Shown here piece after piece: positions 7,798 through 16,792 of a DNA stretch of 64,000 nt (position 1 is its first letter; each line of letters begins with the position of its first letter). The translations under genes and the position numbers were made by a program. Where the stretch lies: contig JAOPYK010000098.1 in the NCBI GenBank assembly GCA_025964695.1, forward strand, positions 1 to 64,000, in the 5' to 3' direction. This DNA is from Streptosporangiaceae bacterium. GTDB lineage: Bacteria; Actinomycetota; Actinomycetes; Streptosporangiales; Streptosporangiaceae. Under the pieces are notes generated by a model. The model was not told the origin of the DNA. It saw only the letters and a program-made list of their open reading frames with translations, and ran no database searches.

Positions 7798-8982
7798 ATG
7801 ACCTCAGTGATCGTCGCCGGAGCGCGTACGCCCATCGGGCGCCTGCTCGGTTCACTCAAGGACTTCAGCGCCGTCGACCTGGGCGGGATCGCCATCAGGG
7901 CGGCACTGGAACGAGCCGGAATCGCCGGAGACCAGGTCGAGTACGTCATCCTGGGCCAGGTGCTGCAGGCGGGCGCCGGCCAGATCCCGTCACGTCAGGC
8001 GGCGGTCAAGGCGGGCATACCGATGAACGTCCCGTCGATCACCATCAACAAGGTCTGCCTCTCCGGTCTGGACGCCATCGCACTGGCCGACCAGCTCATC
8101 CGGGCCGGCGAGTTCGACGTCGTCGTCGCCGGCGGCATGGAGTCGATGACCAACGCCCCGCATCTGCTGCCCAAGTCACGCGGCGGATACAAGTACGGCT
8201 CGGTCGAGGTGCTCGACCACATGGCCCACGACGGGCTCACCGACGTCTACGACGCCTGTTCGATGGGGGAGTCGACCGAGCGCTTCAACGCGAAGCTCGG
8301 CCTCGGCCGGCAGGAGCAGGACGAGTTCTCCGCCCGCTCGCACCAGCGCGCCGCGGCAGCCATCAAGAACGGCCTGTTCGAGGACGAGATCGTTCCGGTC
8401 GAGATCCCGCAGCGGCGCGGCGAGCCGGTCGTCTTCTCGGTCGACGAGGGCGTACGGGCGGACACGACGGCCGAGTCGCTCGGGAGGCTGCGGCCGGCGT
8501 TCGCCAAGGACGGCACCATCACGGCCGGCTCGTCCTCGCAGATCTCCGACGGAGCCTGCGCGGTCGTGGTCATGGCCAAGGCCAAGGCCGAGGAGCTAGG
8601 GCTGACCTGGCTGGCCGAGATCGGCGCGCACGGCAACGTGGCGGGCCCGGACAACTCCCTGCAGTCGCAGCCGTCCAACGCCCTGCGGCACGCACTCGGC
8701 AAGGAAGGGCTGTCCGTGGACGCGCTGGATCTCATCGAGATCAACGAAGCGTTCGCCGCGGTCGGCATCCAGTCGATGAAGGATCTGGGCGTCGGCCCGG
8801 AAAAGGTCAACGTCAACGGTGGCGGCATCGCGCTGGGGCACCCGATCGGCATGTCCGGGGCCCGGATCCTGCTGCACCTGGCGTACGAGCTGAAGCGGCG
8901 CGGCGGTGGCACCGGCGCGGCGGCCCTGTGCGGTGGTGGCGGCCAGGGGGACGCCCTCATCATCCGCGTTCCCGGATCCTGA
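7798..8982 (+). CDS. Acetyl-CoA C-acetyltransferase (thiolase)
   Basis: 394-aa thiolase that condenses or cleaves acyl-CoAs (acetoacetyl-CoA to and from two acetyl-CoA). The nucleophilic Cys lies in [15 protein letters not shown], the family signature [19 protein letters not shown] carries the catalytic His, and the second catalytic Cys is in [12 protein letters not shown]. Length matches homotetrameric biosynthetic thiolases. The track ORF starts at 7675, but [14 protein letters not shown] at 7798 is the normal N-terminus. It is divergent from methylmalonyl-CoA epimerase, with about 110 bp between start codons holding both promoters. Confidence 0.93.
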   Translation: MTSVIVAGARTPIGRLLGSLKDFSAVDLGGIAIRAALERAGIAGDQVEYVILGQVLQAGAGQIPSRQAAVKAGIPMNVPSITINKVCLSGLDAIALADQLIRAGEFDVVVAGGMESMTNAPHLLPKSRGGYKYGSVEVLDHMAHDGLTDVYDACSMGESTERFNAKLGLGRQEQDEFSARSHQRAAAAIKNGLFEDEIVPVEIPQRRGEPVVFSVDEGVRADTTAESLGRLRPAFAKDGTITAGSSSQISDGACAVVVMAKAKAEELGLTWLAEIGAHGNVAGPDNSLQSQPSNALRHALGKEGLSVDALDLIEINEAFAAVGIQSMKDLGVGPEKVNVNGGGIALGHPIGMSGARILLHLAYELKRRGGGTGAAALCGGGGQGDALIIRVPGS

Positions 8983-8991
8983 TCTGAGCCG

Positions 8992-9034
8992 GTCCGGGCA
9001 CCCCCCGGACGGCGGTTGACCGTGGTCAACCGCC
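8992..9034. terminator. Two adjacent hairpins between convergent genes
   Basis: The first hairpin is GTCCGGG/CCCGGAC (8992-9010). The second is GGCGGTTGACC/GGTCAACCGCC (9011-9034), an 11-bp perfect stem with a very short turn. They lie between the thiolase stop and the opposing DUF4230 stop, so they probably terminate transcription from both sides. Confidence 0.75.
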
Positions 9035-9053
9035 TTGGGTCGGTGAGGGCAGA

Positions 9054-9755
9054 TCAGGGACTGTCGGTGATTGTCACGGTGACGGTCTTGAAGCCGAGGG
9101 CCTTGAGCAGGTTCTCGAGCATCCGCCTGGTGTTCTGGTCGGCCCGCTGAAGCAGTCCGCTCTGCTGTGCCGCGGTCTGGATCTTCTGGGTGGCCAGGAC
9201 GTACAGCTGTTGCTGATCGTTGGGGTTACCACTGAAGAACTGGCCGATCCGGTCGAAGAGGCCCCGCTGCGTCGCGAAGACATAGCTCTTCTTGGGATCG
9301 AGATTGGTCGGTTCCAGCTGCGCGCGCGGCAGCTTGACGGTCGCGGTGGTGCGGTTCTTGTCGATCGTCACCGCACCGGAGGCCAGTTTGGAGAAGTCCA
9401 CGTAGGCGTTGACGTTGCCGTTCCCCACGAACAGAGTGCGTTGCCCCCTGATCGCGCTGGGCAGGAACTTGGCGTCCTTCTCCAGGTCGACCACCACCTG
9501 GTATTCCCCGGCGGCGGCCTCGTATCGAGAGAGGTCACGGATCGACTTGAGCACGACCGGGCTGCTGCGGTCCTTGGTCTGCTCGGCGAACGGGTTGAGC
9601 CAGCCCGGTACGAGATGCAGTACCTGTGCCGCCAGGGCGATCACCACGACCACCGCGGCGAGCAGCAGGGACGTCCGCAGCCCGCGCTTCCGGTTGACCT
9701 TCACCGCTTGCTCAGTCTCGATCCGCTCTTCGCTGTTCGCTTTCGAGCGTGCCAT
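9054..9755 (-). CDS. DUF4230 domain-containing membrane-anchored protein
   Basis: 233 aa. A charged cytoplasmic N-terminus is followed by one transmembrane segment (LLLAAVVVVIALAAQVL, about residues 30-48), then a soluble extracytoplasmic DUF4230-type domain containing LSRYEAAAGEYQVVVDLEKD, FVGNGNVNAYVDFSKL and PRAQLEPTNLDPKKSYVF. The C-terminal helix ENLLKALGFKTVTVTI is typical of the family. No enzymatic motif is visible and the role is unknown. It lies 34 nt downstream of the co-directional DUF2127 gene, so the two may be co-transcribed. Confidence 0.75.
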   Translation of the reverse strand: MARSKANSEERIETEQAVKVNRKRGLRTSLLLAAVVVVIALAAQVLHLVPGWLNPFAEQTKDRSSPVVLKSIRDLSRYEAAAGEYQVVVDLEKDAKFLPSAIRGQRTLFVGNGNVNAYVDFSKLASGAVTIDKNRTTATVKLPRAQLEPTNLDPKKSYVFATQRGLFDRIGQFFSGNPNDQQQLYVLATQKIQTAAQQSGLLQRADQNTRRMLENLLKALGFKTVTVTITDSP

Positions 9756-9789
9756 GAGTGGGGCATTCCCCCAGAAATCGACGATTCAC

Positions 9790-10626
9790 CTACGGTGCGG
9801 GTGACTGTTGTGGAGCGGGGGCTGCCGGCTCCGCCGTGGCTCTCGACTTCGCCAGGGCCCGGCCGTGCAGATCCGGCTCATGGGCCGCCTGTTCGACCTC
9901 GAGCAGGGACTCGCTGCGCAGGTGGGCCTCGTGCGCCGCCTTGCCGCCGCGTACCCCGAACAACCGCTTGCTGACCACGATGTAGACGATCAGCCCGACG
10001 TTGACGACGAACGCGCCGACGCGGAGCGGTGAGATCTTCTCGGTCAGCTCGAAGATCTCGATCGGCAGCCCGAAGCACGTCGCGACGACGGCGAAGTACT
10101 CACCCCACCGCTTGAGCATCCACAGGCCCACCGCCTCGACGATCTCGATGGCGGCGTACACGAGCAGTGCGACCGCCACCCAGACCAGGGTGGTGGACTT
10201 CAGCTCGAAGACATGCCGGATCGACGTGACGATCTTTGAGTTGTCGAGGTCCACGCCGATCTGCTTGGCGACGGGCTTGAGGATGGGGATCTCGCGCTCG
10301 AAGATCTGCTGTATCGAATCCCGGCTGCGCGAGAACTGCCATACGCCCCACGCCGCGAGCACCACGATCACCCCGCGGACCGCGCGCTCGAACGCGAAGA
10401 ACCGCATGATGAAGGCGTCCCGGAGCGCTCGCCCGCGCGGCACCAGCGGCGCCTCGTCGGCGGGCCCGCCGCCGTGCGGCGCGCCGTGTACATAGGTCCC
10501 GCAGCGCAGGCATCGCCATGCGTCGCCCGAGGGCGTCGGCACATGCAGCTTCTCGCGTAGTCGGGTCTCGTCCGGCGCGTAGGTGATGTGACCCTTACGC
10601 GCACACGTCAGCAGGCTCCAGTCCAC
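9790..10626 (-). CDS. DUF2127 domain-containing membrane protein with N-terminal zinc ribbon
   Basis: About 278 aa from the GTG at 10626 (VDWSLLTCARKGH); the start is uncertain because the frame is open upstream. A Cys pair LTCARKGH and CLRCGTYVHG form a likely zinc ribbon in the first 60 residues. A DUF2127-type integral membrane domain follows, with the segments VIVVLAAWGVWQF, LVWVAVALLVYAAIEIVEAVGLW, YFAVVATCFGLPIEIFEL and VGAFVVNVGLIVYIVV. The C-terminus is a charged Ala/Pro-rich tail. Function unknown. Confidence 0.7.
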   Translation of the reverse strand: MDWSLLTCARKGHITYAPDETRLREKLHVPTPSGDAWRCLRCGTYVHGAPHGGGPADEAPLVPRGRALRDAFIMRFFAFERAVRGVIVVLAAWGVWQFSRSRDSIQQIFEREIPILKPVAKQIGVDLDNSKIVTSIRHVFELKSTTLVWVAVALLVYAAIEIVEAVGLWMLKRWGEYFAVVATCFGLPIEIFELTEKISPLRVGAFVVNVGLIVYIVVSKRLFGVRGGKAAHEAHLRSESLLEVEQAAHEPDLHGRALAKSRATAEPAAPAPQQSPAP

Positions 10627-10812
10627 GGGGGCAAGCCTAAGGTCAACAGCCACCGCCGCGCCTGGGTTCGCGGTCCTGTCCGGACCGGGACTTCCGGCTC
10701 CCGGGGGCCCGCTCCCCATGACCGGCTCCTTATGACCGCTGCGAGCCGGTCCATGTGATCAGGGCCATAGCGCGACGCGGAACCACCGCCTGCTCCCTCC
10801 CGTTGACCCCGC

Positions 10813-11109
10813 GTGGACATAGTTCGTACCCTCCGGCTCGTCTCCCTGGCAGAGGCCACCTCGTTCCTGCTGCTGCTCATCGCCACCGCGGTGAAGTACG
10901 GAGCGGAGTCGCCGCAGGGCGTGCAGATCCTGGGCCCGGTGCACGGGACCCTGTTCATCGCCTACTGCGCGCTGGTGATCCTGGCCCGGGGGCGGACCGG
11001 CTGGGACGGCCGCCGGACACTGCTGGCGCTCGTCGCGGGAGTCCTGCCGTTCGCGCCGTTCTACGTGGAGCGTGCCTGGCTCCGGCCGGTGGTCCCCGAG
11101 CAGGGTTGA
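10813..11109 (+). CDS. DUF3817 domain-containing small membrane protein
   Basis: 98 aa, GTG start. LRLVSLAEATSFLLLLIATAVKY and GVQILGPVHGTLFIAYCALVIL are the two family hallmark segments (the G(P)VHG motif is characteristic), followed by a third hydrophobic stretch LLALVAGVLPFAPFYVERAWL. Actinobacterial DUF3817 proteins are integral membrane proteins of unknown function. It ends 46 bp from the convergent ABC permease gene. Confidence 0.8.
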   Translation: MDIVRTLRLVSLAEATSFLLLLIATAVKYGAESPQGVQILGPVHGTLFIAYCALVILARGRTGWDGRRTLLALVAGVLPFAPFYVERAWLRPVVPEQG

Positions 11110-11154
11110 GCGGTGGCGGGGCTCAGGCCGAGGGGGGAGTGGGCCTCGCCACGC

Positions 11155-12414
11155 TCAGCCCGTGAAGTCGTACGGCCTGAGCGAACAGTGGCGGTAGCCG
11201 GCGTAGTGCGTGCGCAGCCAACTGCGGCGGGCCTGCTCACTCCAGCGCCCGAACCGCCGGGCGGTCGCCGGATCGGGCGCCGCCGACGGGTGCTCGTCGA
11301 GCAGCCAGGCACTGACCATACTGCTGTAGAGCACGCCGCGCATGTGGTCCGGAGCGGCGCAGACGCGCGCGTCGATCAGGCCGAGCCCGATCTCCTGGGC
11401 CGCCCGGTGCCAGTAACCGGGCGCCAGATCCGTCAGATGCACTCGCGCCACGCCGCCGCGTACCGTCACCTCGCCCACCTCACCGCCGCCCGGTAGCTGT
11501 TCCACCCGGGTGAAGGCCCCCGGCGTGCCGGCCAGCCGGGCGGCGAGCGGGGTCACAGCGGCCTCGAGGGAGGGCAGGGCCGACCGCAACGCCGGATGGA
11601 CGCACACCGTCAGCGGCCATCGCCCGCAGGCGTAGCCGGTCGGTGCCGGGGTGAGCGCCGCCCCGCCGTAGCCGTGCAGGCGCACGGTGCTCACCGCCGT
11701 GACCCCCAGCGCCGCCGCGATCGGCAGCACGATCACCGCCCGCCGGGACACGGTCCACATATAGCCCAGGAGAAGCGTCGCGCCGAAGCCGAGCGACCAG
11801 AGCAGCTGATCGGTGAACAGCCCGGGACGGAGTCCGTCGAACACCTGGACCTGGCCGATGGCCGCGGGAGGGAGCAGGCTCAGCCAGGAGGAGCCGTCGG
11901 TGCGCAGTGTCGCCCAGAGCAAGGTCGTCACCGCCACCGCGACCACCACCAGCGGGCTGGCGAACAGCCGGCCGGCCAGACAGCCGAGCACGACGTGCAG
12001 CACCAGGGCCGCCGCGCCCGCGAGCAGCCCGGCCGGCCGCAGATCCCAGGTGCCCGCCCGCAGCAGGGTCTCCGCGACGACGACCCCCGCGACCACCCCG
12101 TAGGCCAGCAGCGACACCAATGTGAGCAGCAGCAGGTCCAGCAGCGGTCCCGTGGCGGCCGAACGTGAGGTGAGGATGCGCAGATGGTCCAAGCGATGCT
12201 CGCGCACCGCCCCCCACGCGGCGAGCGTGGCCGTGGCCGGCCCCAGCAGCCGGACCGAGGCGCTGACGGCCACGACGGTGTTGTCCCAGTAGGCGACGCC
12301 CGGGATGAGGGCCTGCCAGGCGAGGGCCAGACCCAGTACGGCGAGCACCGGCACCGCGATCAGCACCATCGTCCTGCGGGCGTCCACCCGCAGGACCCGT
12401 GCCAGCTCAGACAC
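11155..12414 (-). CDS. ABC transporter membrane subunit (fused to an extracytoplasmic C-terminal region)
   Basis: About 419 aa from the GTG at 12414, which overlaps the ATPase stop by 8 nt and is therefore translationally coupled. Residues about 1-270 hold roughly eight hydrophobic segments (TMVLIAVPVLAVLGLALAWQ, LLDLLLLTLVSLLAYGVVAG, AVTTLLWATL, AVIVLPIAAALGVTAV). The remaining 150 residues are hydrophilic, with Cys pairs (YACGRWPLTVCVHP) and RHCSLRPYDFTG. I do not recognise this C-terminal part. The pairing suggests an ABC-2-like exporter, cargo unknown. Confidence 0.65.
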   Translation of the reverse strand: MSELARVLRVDARRTMVLIAVPVLAVLGLALAWQALIPGVAYWDNTVVAVSASVRLLGPATATLAAWGAVREHRLDHLRILTSRSAATGPLLDLLLLTLVSLLAYGVVAGVVVAETLLRAGTWDLRPAGLLAGAAALVLHVVLGCLAGRLFASPLVVVAVAVTTLLWATLRTDGSSWLSLLPPAAIGQVQVFDGLRPGLFTDQLLWSLGFGATLLLGYMWTVSRRAVIVLPIAAALGVTAVSTVRLHGYGGAALTPAPTGYACGRWPLTVCVHPALRSALPSLEAAVTPLAARLAGTPGAFTRVEQLPGGGEVGEVTVRGGVARVHLTDLAPGYWHRAAQEIGLGLIDARVCAAPDHMRGVLYSSMVSAWLLDEHPSAAPDPATARRFGRWSEQARRSWLRTHYAGYRHCSLRPYDFTG

Positions 12415-13228
12415 CGGCGCCGCTGCCGACCGGCAGCCGGTCCAGCCGGGAGTGGGTCTCCGGTACGGCGACGGCTCGCGCGGTGCGGTTCCCGGTGGTC
12501 CGGTCCCCCGCCGCGAAGATCGCCGCCTGCCCGCCGACCGGAAGGTGCGATCCGCGGCCGCCGGTGCCGACCGGCCGCGGCCGGGTGGCGAGCTCGGTGA
12601 GCCGGCCACGGGCGAGTGCGAAGACCTGGTCGCACCACCCGGCCACGTGCCCGGCGGACGGCCCGGTGACGAGCACCGTCGGAGCCAGCGATCTCAGCAG
12701 CGGGATGAGTTCGTCGGCGGCCTGCTCGCTCACCCCGGTCAGTGGCTCATCCAGGAGCACCAGATCCGGGTCGTGGACACAGGTGGCGGCCAGCGCCGCC
12801 CGCAGCCGCACATCGGCCGGCAGCATCCCCAGTTTCATCGCCGCGACGTCACCGAGCTCCAGCCGTTCCAGGATTGCCTGCACGGCCGGCATGGATATGC
12901 GTTTGTAAGAGGCCGAGTAAGCGACGAAGTCGCGAACGCGAAGACCGGCGGCCCAGCTGAAATCAGCGGGCAGATATCCGATCCTCGCCCGCAAACGTCG
13001 CAGATCGGCAGAGCTGCCGGTCGCGTATCCGAGAATATCGAGCGCGCCGACATATGGACGGCGCATGGTTGCGAACGTGGCGAGCAGGGTTGACTTTCCC
13101 GCACCTGGCGAACCGGTCAAACCGATCACACCTCCGGCGATGCCGAAGGTCGCCGGACGCAAGAGCCACCGCCCCCCGCGGCGGACACCCATTTCTCTGG
13201 CCACGATCGTGGAAATATCCGCGATCAT
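12407..13228 (-). CDS. ABC transporter ATP-binding protein with degenerate signature motif
   Basis: 273 aa. Walker A is GSPGAGKSTLL, Walker B LVLLDEPLTG, with YLPADFSWAAGLRVRDFV in the Q-loop region. Where LSGGQ is expected the sequence reads LGMLPADVRLRAALAA, so the signature is strongly altered. The C-terminus carries about 60 extra residues without recognisable motifs. GGGGGGAT precedes the ATG. It forms an operon with the permease gene through an 8-nt overlap. Probably an exporter ATPase, substrate unknown. Confidence 0.8.
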   Translation of the reverse strand: MIADISTIVAREMGVRRGGRWLLRPATFGIAGGVIGLTGSPGAGKSTLLATFATMRRPYVGALDILGYATGSSADLRRLRARIGYLPADFSWAAGLRVRDFVAYSASYKRISMPAVQAILERLELGDVAAMKLGMLPADVRLRAALAATCVHDPDLVLLDEPLTGVSEQAADELIPLLRSLAPTVLVTGPSAGHVAGWCDQVFALARGRLTELATRPRPVGTGGRGSHLPVGGQAAIFAAGDRTTGNRTARAVAVPETHSRLDRLPVGSGAGV

Positions 13229-13635
13229 TTATAATCCCCCCGTTATCGTCATGCGGCCGTGACGAGCAGAGGGTTTTGGACGCATTACCCGCTGCTCCCC
13301 CCGGAGTGCGGATCGCCTACCCACTTTTGCCGTCGCTACACGCATCGACTTCTTAACTATAACCGGGCTTGGCGTTGGCTGTCAGCTCTCTTTTGCGCTC
13401 GGCCCGAGGTCGGGGTGGCTTTATGTACGGTGTGGTGTGAGCAAGGGGCTATGAGGGGTCAATGCGTATTTTCGGCGAAACGGGCTGGTGACAATTCGGC
13501 GGCACGGCTTCGGTACGCCACGCTTTGTCACGGGTGAGGCGTTCCGCCCCCGCCGGCCGTCGGGCCCGTGGGGCCGCCCGCCGTAGGTGGCGTACAGGCG
13601 CACGGAACCCGCCGCCCATGGGGCAGGATGGAGAC
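13229..13635. other. Intergenic promoter region between divergent genes
   Basis: About 400 bases with the lowest local GC content in this part of the window (TTTATAATCCCCCCGTTATCG near 13230, AACTATAACC near 13355). It presumably holds the divergent promoters for the ABC pair and the YbbN-like gene. The 92-aa track ORF in it has no coherent protein character, so no gene is called. Confidence 0.5.
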
Positions 13636-14571
13636 ATGCCTTCACCGGACTTCTCGCTGCACGGCGCCATCGACCTCGGGGCTCGGCAGGCCGCCGCCAA
13701 GAAGCAGCAGCAACGCCAGGCGTCCCCCGCCGACGGCGGCAACGCCTATGTACTGGACATCACCGACGAGACCTTCAACACCGAGGTCGTCCAGAAGTCG
13801 CGCACGGTCCCGGTGCTGGTGGACTTCTGGGCCGAATGGTGCGGGCCCTGCAAGCAGCTCAGCCCCATCCTGGAGAAGCTGGCGGCGGAGGCCGGCGGGC
13901 GCTGGATCCTCGCCAAGGTCGACATCGAGGCGAACCCCCAGCTGGGCGCGTACATGCAGCAGATGGGCGTGCGGGGCATCCCGTTCGTGGCGGCGGTGGT
14001 CTCCGGGCAGCTGATGCCGTTCCTCAACGGCGCGGCCCCCGAGGCCCAGGTCCGCCAGGCCATCGACCAGCTCTTCGACGCGCTGCGCCAGGAGGGCATC
14101 CTGCCGGACGGCGCCGACGCGGAGGGGATGGAGGGCGCCGAGCCGGCCCCTGTCGAGGCGGACCCGATCTACGAGGCCGCCGAGACGGCGCTGCAGCGAG
14201 GCGACCTGGACGCCGCCGCGGACGCCTTCCGCCAGATCCTCGAGAAGGCACCCCAGGACGACTACGCCAAGCGCGGTCTCGCCCTGGTCGAGCTGAGCCG
14301 CCGGGTCCGGGACTACGACGCCGAGCAGGTCCTGCGCGACGCCGCCGACCAGCCGGACGACGCCGCGGCGCAGACCCGGGCCGCCGACATCGAGATGGTC
14401 TCCGGCGCCATCGACAAGGCCTTCGAGCGGCTGGTCTCGACCGTGCGCCGGACCGCCGGTGACGACCAGGACACCGCCCGCGCCCACCTGCTGAGCCTCT
14501 TCGACGTGCTGCCGCCCGAAGACCCGCGGATCGCCAAGGGGCGGCGCGCCCTGCAGTCCGCGCTGTTCTGA
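13636..14571 (+). CDS. YbbN/CnoX-like tetratricopeptide thioredoxin co-chaperone
   Basis: 311 aa. Residues about 35-140 are a thioredoxin fold with an intact redox site, VDFWAEWCGPCKQLSPIL, and the cis-Pro loop VRGIPFV. Residues about 170-311 form TPR-like helices (YEAAETALQRGDLDAAADAFRQIL). This is the YbbN/CnoX architecture, which in E. coli protects and delivers clients to GroEL/DnaK. E. coli CnoX lacks a CXXC pair, whereas this homologue has WCGPC and could be redox active. The ATG at 13636 (MPSPDFSLHGAIDLG) is preferred over the upstream ORF extension. Confidence 0.9.
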   Translation: MPSPDFSLHGAIDLGARQAAAKKQQQRQASPADGGNAYVLDITDETFNTEVVQKSRTVPVLVDFWAEWCGPCKQLSPILEKLAAEAGGRWILAKVDIEANPQLGAYMQQMGVRGIPFVAAVVSGQLMPFLNGAAPEAQVRQAIDQLFDALRQEGILPDGADAEGMEGAEPAPVEADPIYEAAETALQRGDLDAAADAFRQILEKAPQDDYAKRGLALVELSRRVRDYDAEQVLRDAADQPDDAAAQTRAADIEMVSGAIDKAFERLVSTVRRTAGDDQDTARAHLLSLFDVLPPEDPRIAKGRRALQSALF

Positions 14572-14692
14572 TCGGGTTCGTCCGGGCTCATCCGGACCGG
14601 CGGGGCGGGCGCCACCGCCCGGCCGCGCCCGCCGTCGTCCGATGCGGACCGTTCCCCTGCCCATGCCACTGCCGGGCGGGCATCATTGCAGT

Positions 14693-15331
14693 GTGACGGC
14701 GCTCACGGTGACCATCTCGGCGACGTTCGGCACGGGCGGTGTGCAGATCGGGCACGCCGTCGCCCAGCGGCTCGGGCTGCCGCTGGTGGATCGGATCATC
14801 CCGGGCGCGGTCGCGGCAGAGATCGGCTGCTCGGTCGAGGAGGCGCTCGTCCATGACGACCGGTCCGAGAGCGGGCTCGGGCGCCTGCTGGCCGGCGCCG
14901 CCTACCTGCCCAACATCACCCTCGGCGGCATGGACGTCTACCTGCCGCATCGCGCGCTCGTACCGGAGGGGGACTTCGTCGCCTGCACCGAGCGGTTCAT
15001 CAAGGAGATCGCACGCGAGCGTGGCGGGGTGATCCTGGGCAGAGCGGCCGCCCGGGTGCTGGCGGACCGTCCACGAGCCCTGCACGTTCGCCTGGACGGG
15101 CCGCGCGAGCGACGGCTCGAGCGGGTCGTGACCGAGTTCGGCGTCGAGCAAAAGGCCGCGCAGCGTATGCTCGATGACAACGATCGTGCCCGCGCCGCAT
15201 ACGTCAAGCACTTCTACCGGGTCGACCCCGCCAGTCCGCGGCTGTACCACCTCGTCATCGACAGTACGAGGCTCCCGGAACGCGCCTGCGTCGACCTGAT
15301 CGTCTCGGCGGCCCGCTGGGGCAGTGGGTGA
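14693..15331 (+). CDS. Cytidylate kinase-like family protein
   Basis: 212 aa from the GTG at 14693. The N-terminal TVTISATFGTGGVQIGHAVAQRLGLPLVDR resembles the P-loop of the cytidylate-kinase-like family (PF13189), but the expected GxxGxGK(S/T) lysine is replaced (GTGGVQ). ERGGVILGRAAARVLAD and LHVRLDGPRERRLERV match the NMP-bind and LID regions, with DDNDRARAAYVKHFYRVD after them. It probably binds a nucleotide; true CMP kinase activity is doubtful. It lies 46 nt before the malic enzyme start, so possibly the same transcript. Confidence 0.75.
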   Translation: MTALTVTISATFGTGGVQIGHAVAQRLGLPLVDRIIPGAVAAEIGCSVEEALVHDDRSESGLGRLLAGAAYLPNITLGGMDVYLPHRALVPEGDFVACTERFIKEIARERGGVILGRAAARVLADRPRALHVRLDGPRERRLERVVTEFGVEQKAAQRMLDDNDRARAAYVKHFYRVDPASPRLYHLVIDSTRLPERACVDLIVSAARWGSG

Positions 15332-15377
15332 GCGCAGCCGATCCGACCTGACAACGACGTCCCAGGGAGCAGTTGAC

Positions 15378-16781
15378 GTGGCCAGCCTGCCCAGCGTGTC
15401 GTATTCGATCACGGTCCGGCTCGAGGTGCCGGCCGGCGGCAGAGCCGTGAGTCAGATCACCCAAGTCGTGGAGAACGCGGGTGGGATCGTCACGGCGCTC
15501 GACGTCACGACCGCCGCACATGAGTCGCTGCGGATCGACGTGACCATCGCCACCCGTGACACCGAGCACGCCGAGTCCATCGTCGGCGCGCTGGAGATGA
15601 TCGAGGACCTCAAGATCCACAAGGTCAGCGACCGGACCTTCCTCATGCACCTGGGCGGCAAGATCGAAATGCGGTCGAAGGTGCCGTTGCGGACCCGCGA
15701 CGAGCTCTCCATGGCCTACACCCCCGGAGTCGCCCGGGTGTCCCTGGCGATCGCGCGCAATCCCGAGGACGTCAGGCGGCTGACCATCAAGCGCAACAGC
15801 GTCGCGGTGGTGACCGACGGCTCCGCGGTGCTCGGCCTCGGCAACATCGGCCCGGAGGCGGCGCTTCCGGTCATGGAGGGCAAGGCGGCCCTGTTCAAGC
15901 GCTTCGCCGACATCGACGCCTGGCCGATCTGCCTGGACACCCAGGACACCGACGAGATCGTACGGACCGTACAGATCATTGCTCCCGGCTTCGGCGGCAT
16001 CAACCTGGAGGACATCTCCGCGCCGCGTTGTTTCGAGGTCGAGGCCCGGCTGCGCGAACTGCTGGACATCCCGGTCTTCCACGACGACCAGCACGGCACC
16101 GCCATCTGCGTCAGCGCCGCGCTCACCAACGCGCTGCGGGTCGTCGGCAAGGACCTCGGCTCGGTGCGCATCGCCATGGCGGGCGCGGGTGCGGCCGGCA
16201 GCGCCATCCTCAAACTGCTGCTGCACGCGGGTGCGTCGCAGGTGGTGGTCTGCGACTACCACGGGGCCGTCCACCGGGGCCGGGACGACCTGGACGACTC
16301 GCTGCGCTGGATCGCCGACAACACCAACGCCGACAACTACGCCGGGGATCTGAAGGGCGCGGTCAAGGGCGCCGACGTGTTCATCGGGGTATCGGCCCCG
16401 GGCATCCTGTCCGGCGACGACATCGCCACGATGAACGACGACGCCATCGTGTTCGCGCTGGCCAATCCCGAGCCCGAGGTGTCGCCGGACGCCGCCCGCG
16501 AGTACGCCGCCGTCGTCGCGACCGGCCGCAGCGACTACCCCAACCAGATCAACAACGTGCTGGCCTTCCCCGGGGTGTTCCGTGGGTTGCTGGACGCGCA
16601 GAGCCGGACGATAACCACGGCCATGCTGCTCGCCGCGGCCCAGGCCCTGTCCGCCATCGTGACCGACGCCGAACTCGGCCCCAACTACATCGTGCCGAGC
16701 GTCTTCCACCCCGACGTCACCAAGGCCGTCGCCGCGGCCGTACGCGAGGCCGCGGGCGGCAGGCCGCGTACGGAGGCGTGA
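15378..16781 (+). CDS. NAD-dependent malic enzyme with N-terminal ACT domain
   Basis: 467 aa; oxidative decarboxylation of malate to pyruvate. Residues about 5-80 form an ACT regulatory domain ([20 protein letters not shown]). The malic N-domain contains [14 protein letters not shown], the catalytic-Lys region [18 protein letters not shown] and [11 protein letters not shown], with the metal ligands in [14 protein letters not shown]. The Rossmann domain has [13 protein letters not shown]. Length fits the short bacterial class with ACT. The GTG at 15378 follows AGGGAG at a good distance; the upstream extension in the track is not protein-like. Confidence 0.93.
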   Translation: MASLPSVSYSITVRLEVPAGGRAVSQITQVVENAGGIVTALDVTTAAHESLRIDVTIATRDTEHAESIVGALEMIEDLKIHKVSDRTFLMHLGGKIEMRSKVPLRTRDELSMAYTPGVARVSLAIARNPEDVRRLTIKRNSVAVVTDGSAVLGLGNIGPEAALPVMEGKAALFKRFADIDAWPICLDTQDTDEIVRTVQIIAPGFGGINLEDISAPRCFEVEARLRELLDIPVFHDDQHGTAICVSAALTNALRVVGKDLGSVRIAMAGAGAAGSAILKLLLHAGASQVVVCDYHGAVHRGRDDLDDSLRWIADNTNADNYAGDLKGAVKGADVFIGVSAPGILSGDDIATMNDDAIVFALANPEPEVSPDAAREYAAVVATGRSDYPNQINNVLAFPGVFRGLLDAQSRTITTAMLLAAAQALSAIVTDAELGPNYIVPSVFHPDVTKAVAAAVREAAGGRPRTEA

Positions 16782-16792
16782 GGTACCCGGTG

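Noticed and set aside
12407-12609. Long N-terminal extension of the ABC permease (to 12609)
   Set aside because: It overlaps the ATPase coding sequence in another frame, is Arg/Pro-rich noise, and the GTG at 12414 gives a normal overlapping operon junction.
13259-13537. 92-aa ORF in the gap between the ABC pair and ybbN-like gene
   Set aside because: Composition is erratic, it has no ribosome site and no domain character; the region is better explained as divergent promoters.
14693-15331. Assignment as true cytidylate kinase (cmk)
   Set aside because: The P-loop lysine position is not conserved (GTGGVQ) and the domain order matches the cytidylate-kinase-like family, not Cmk.
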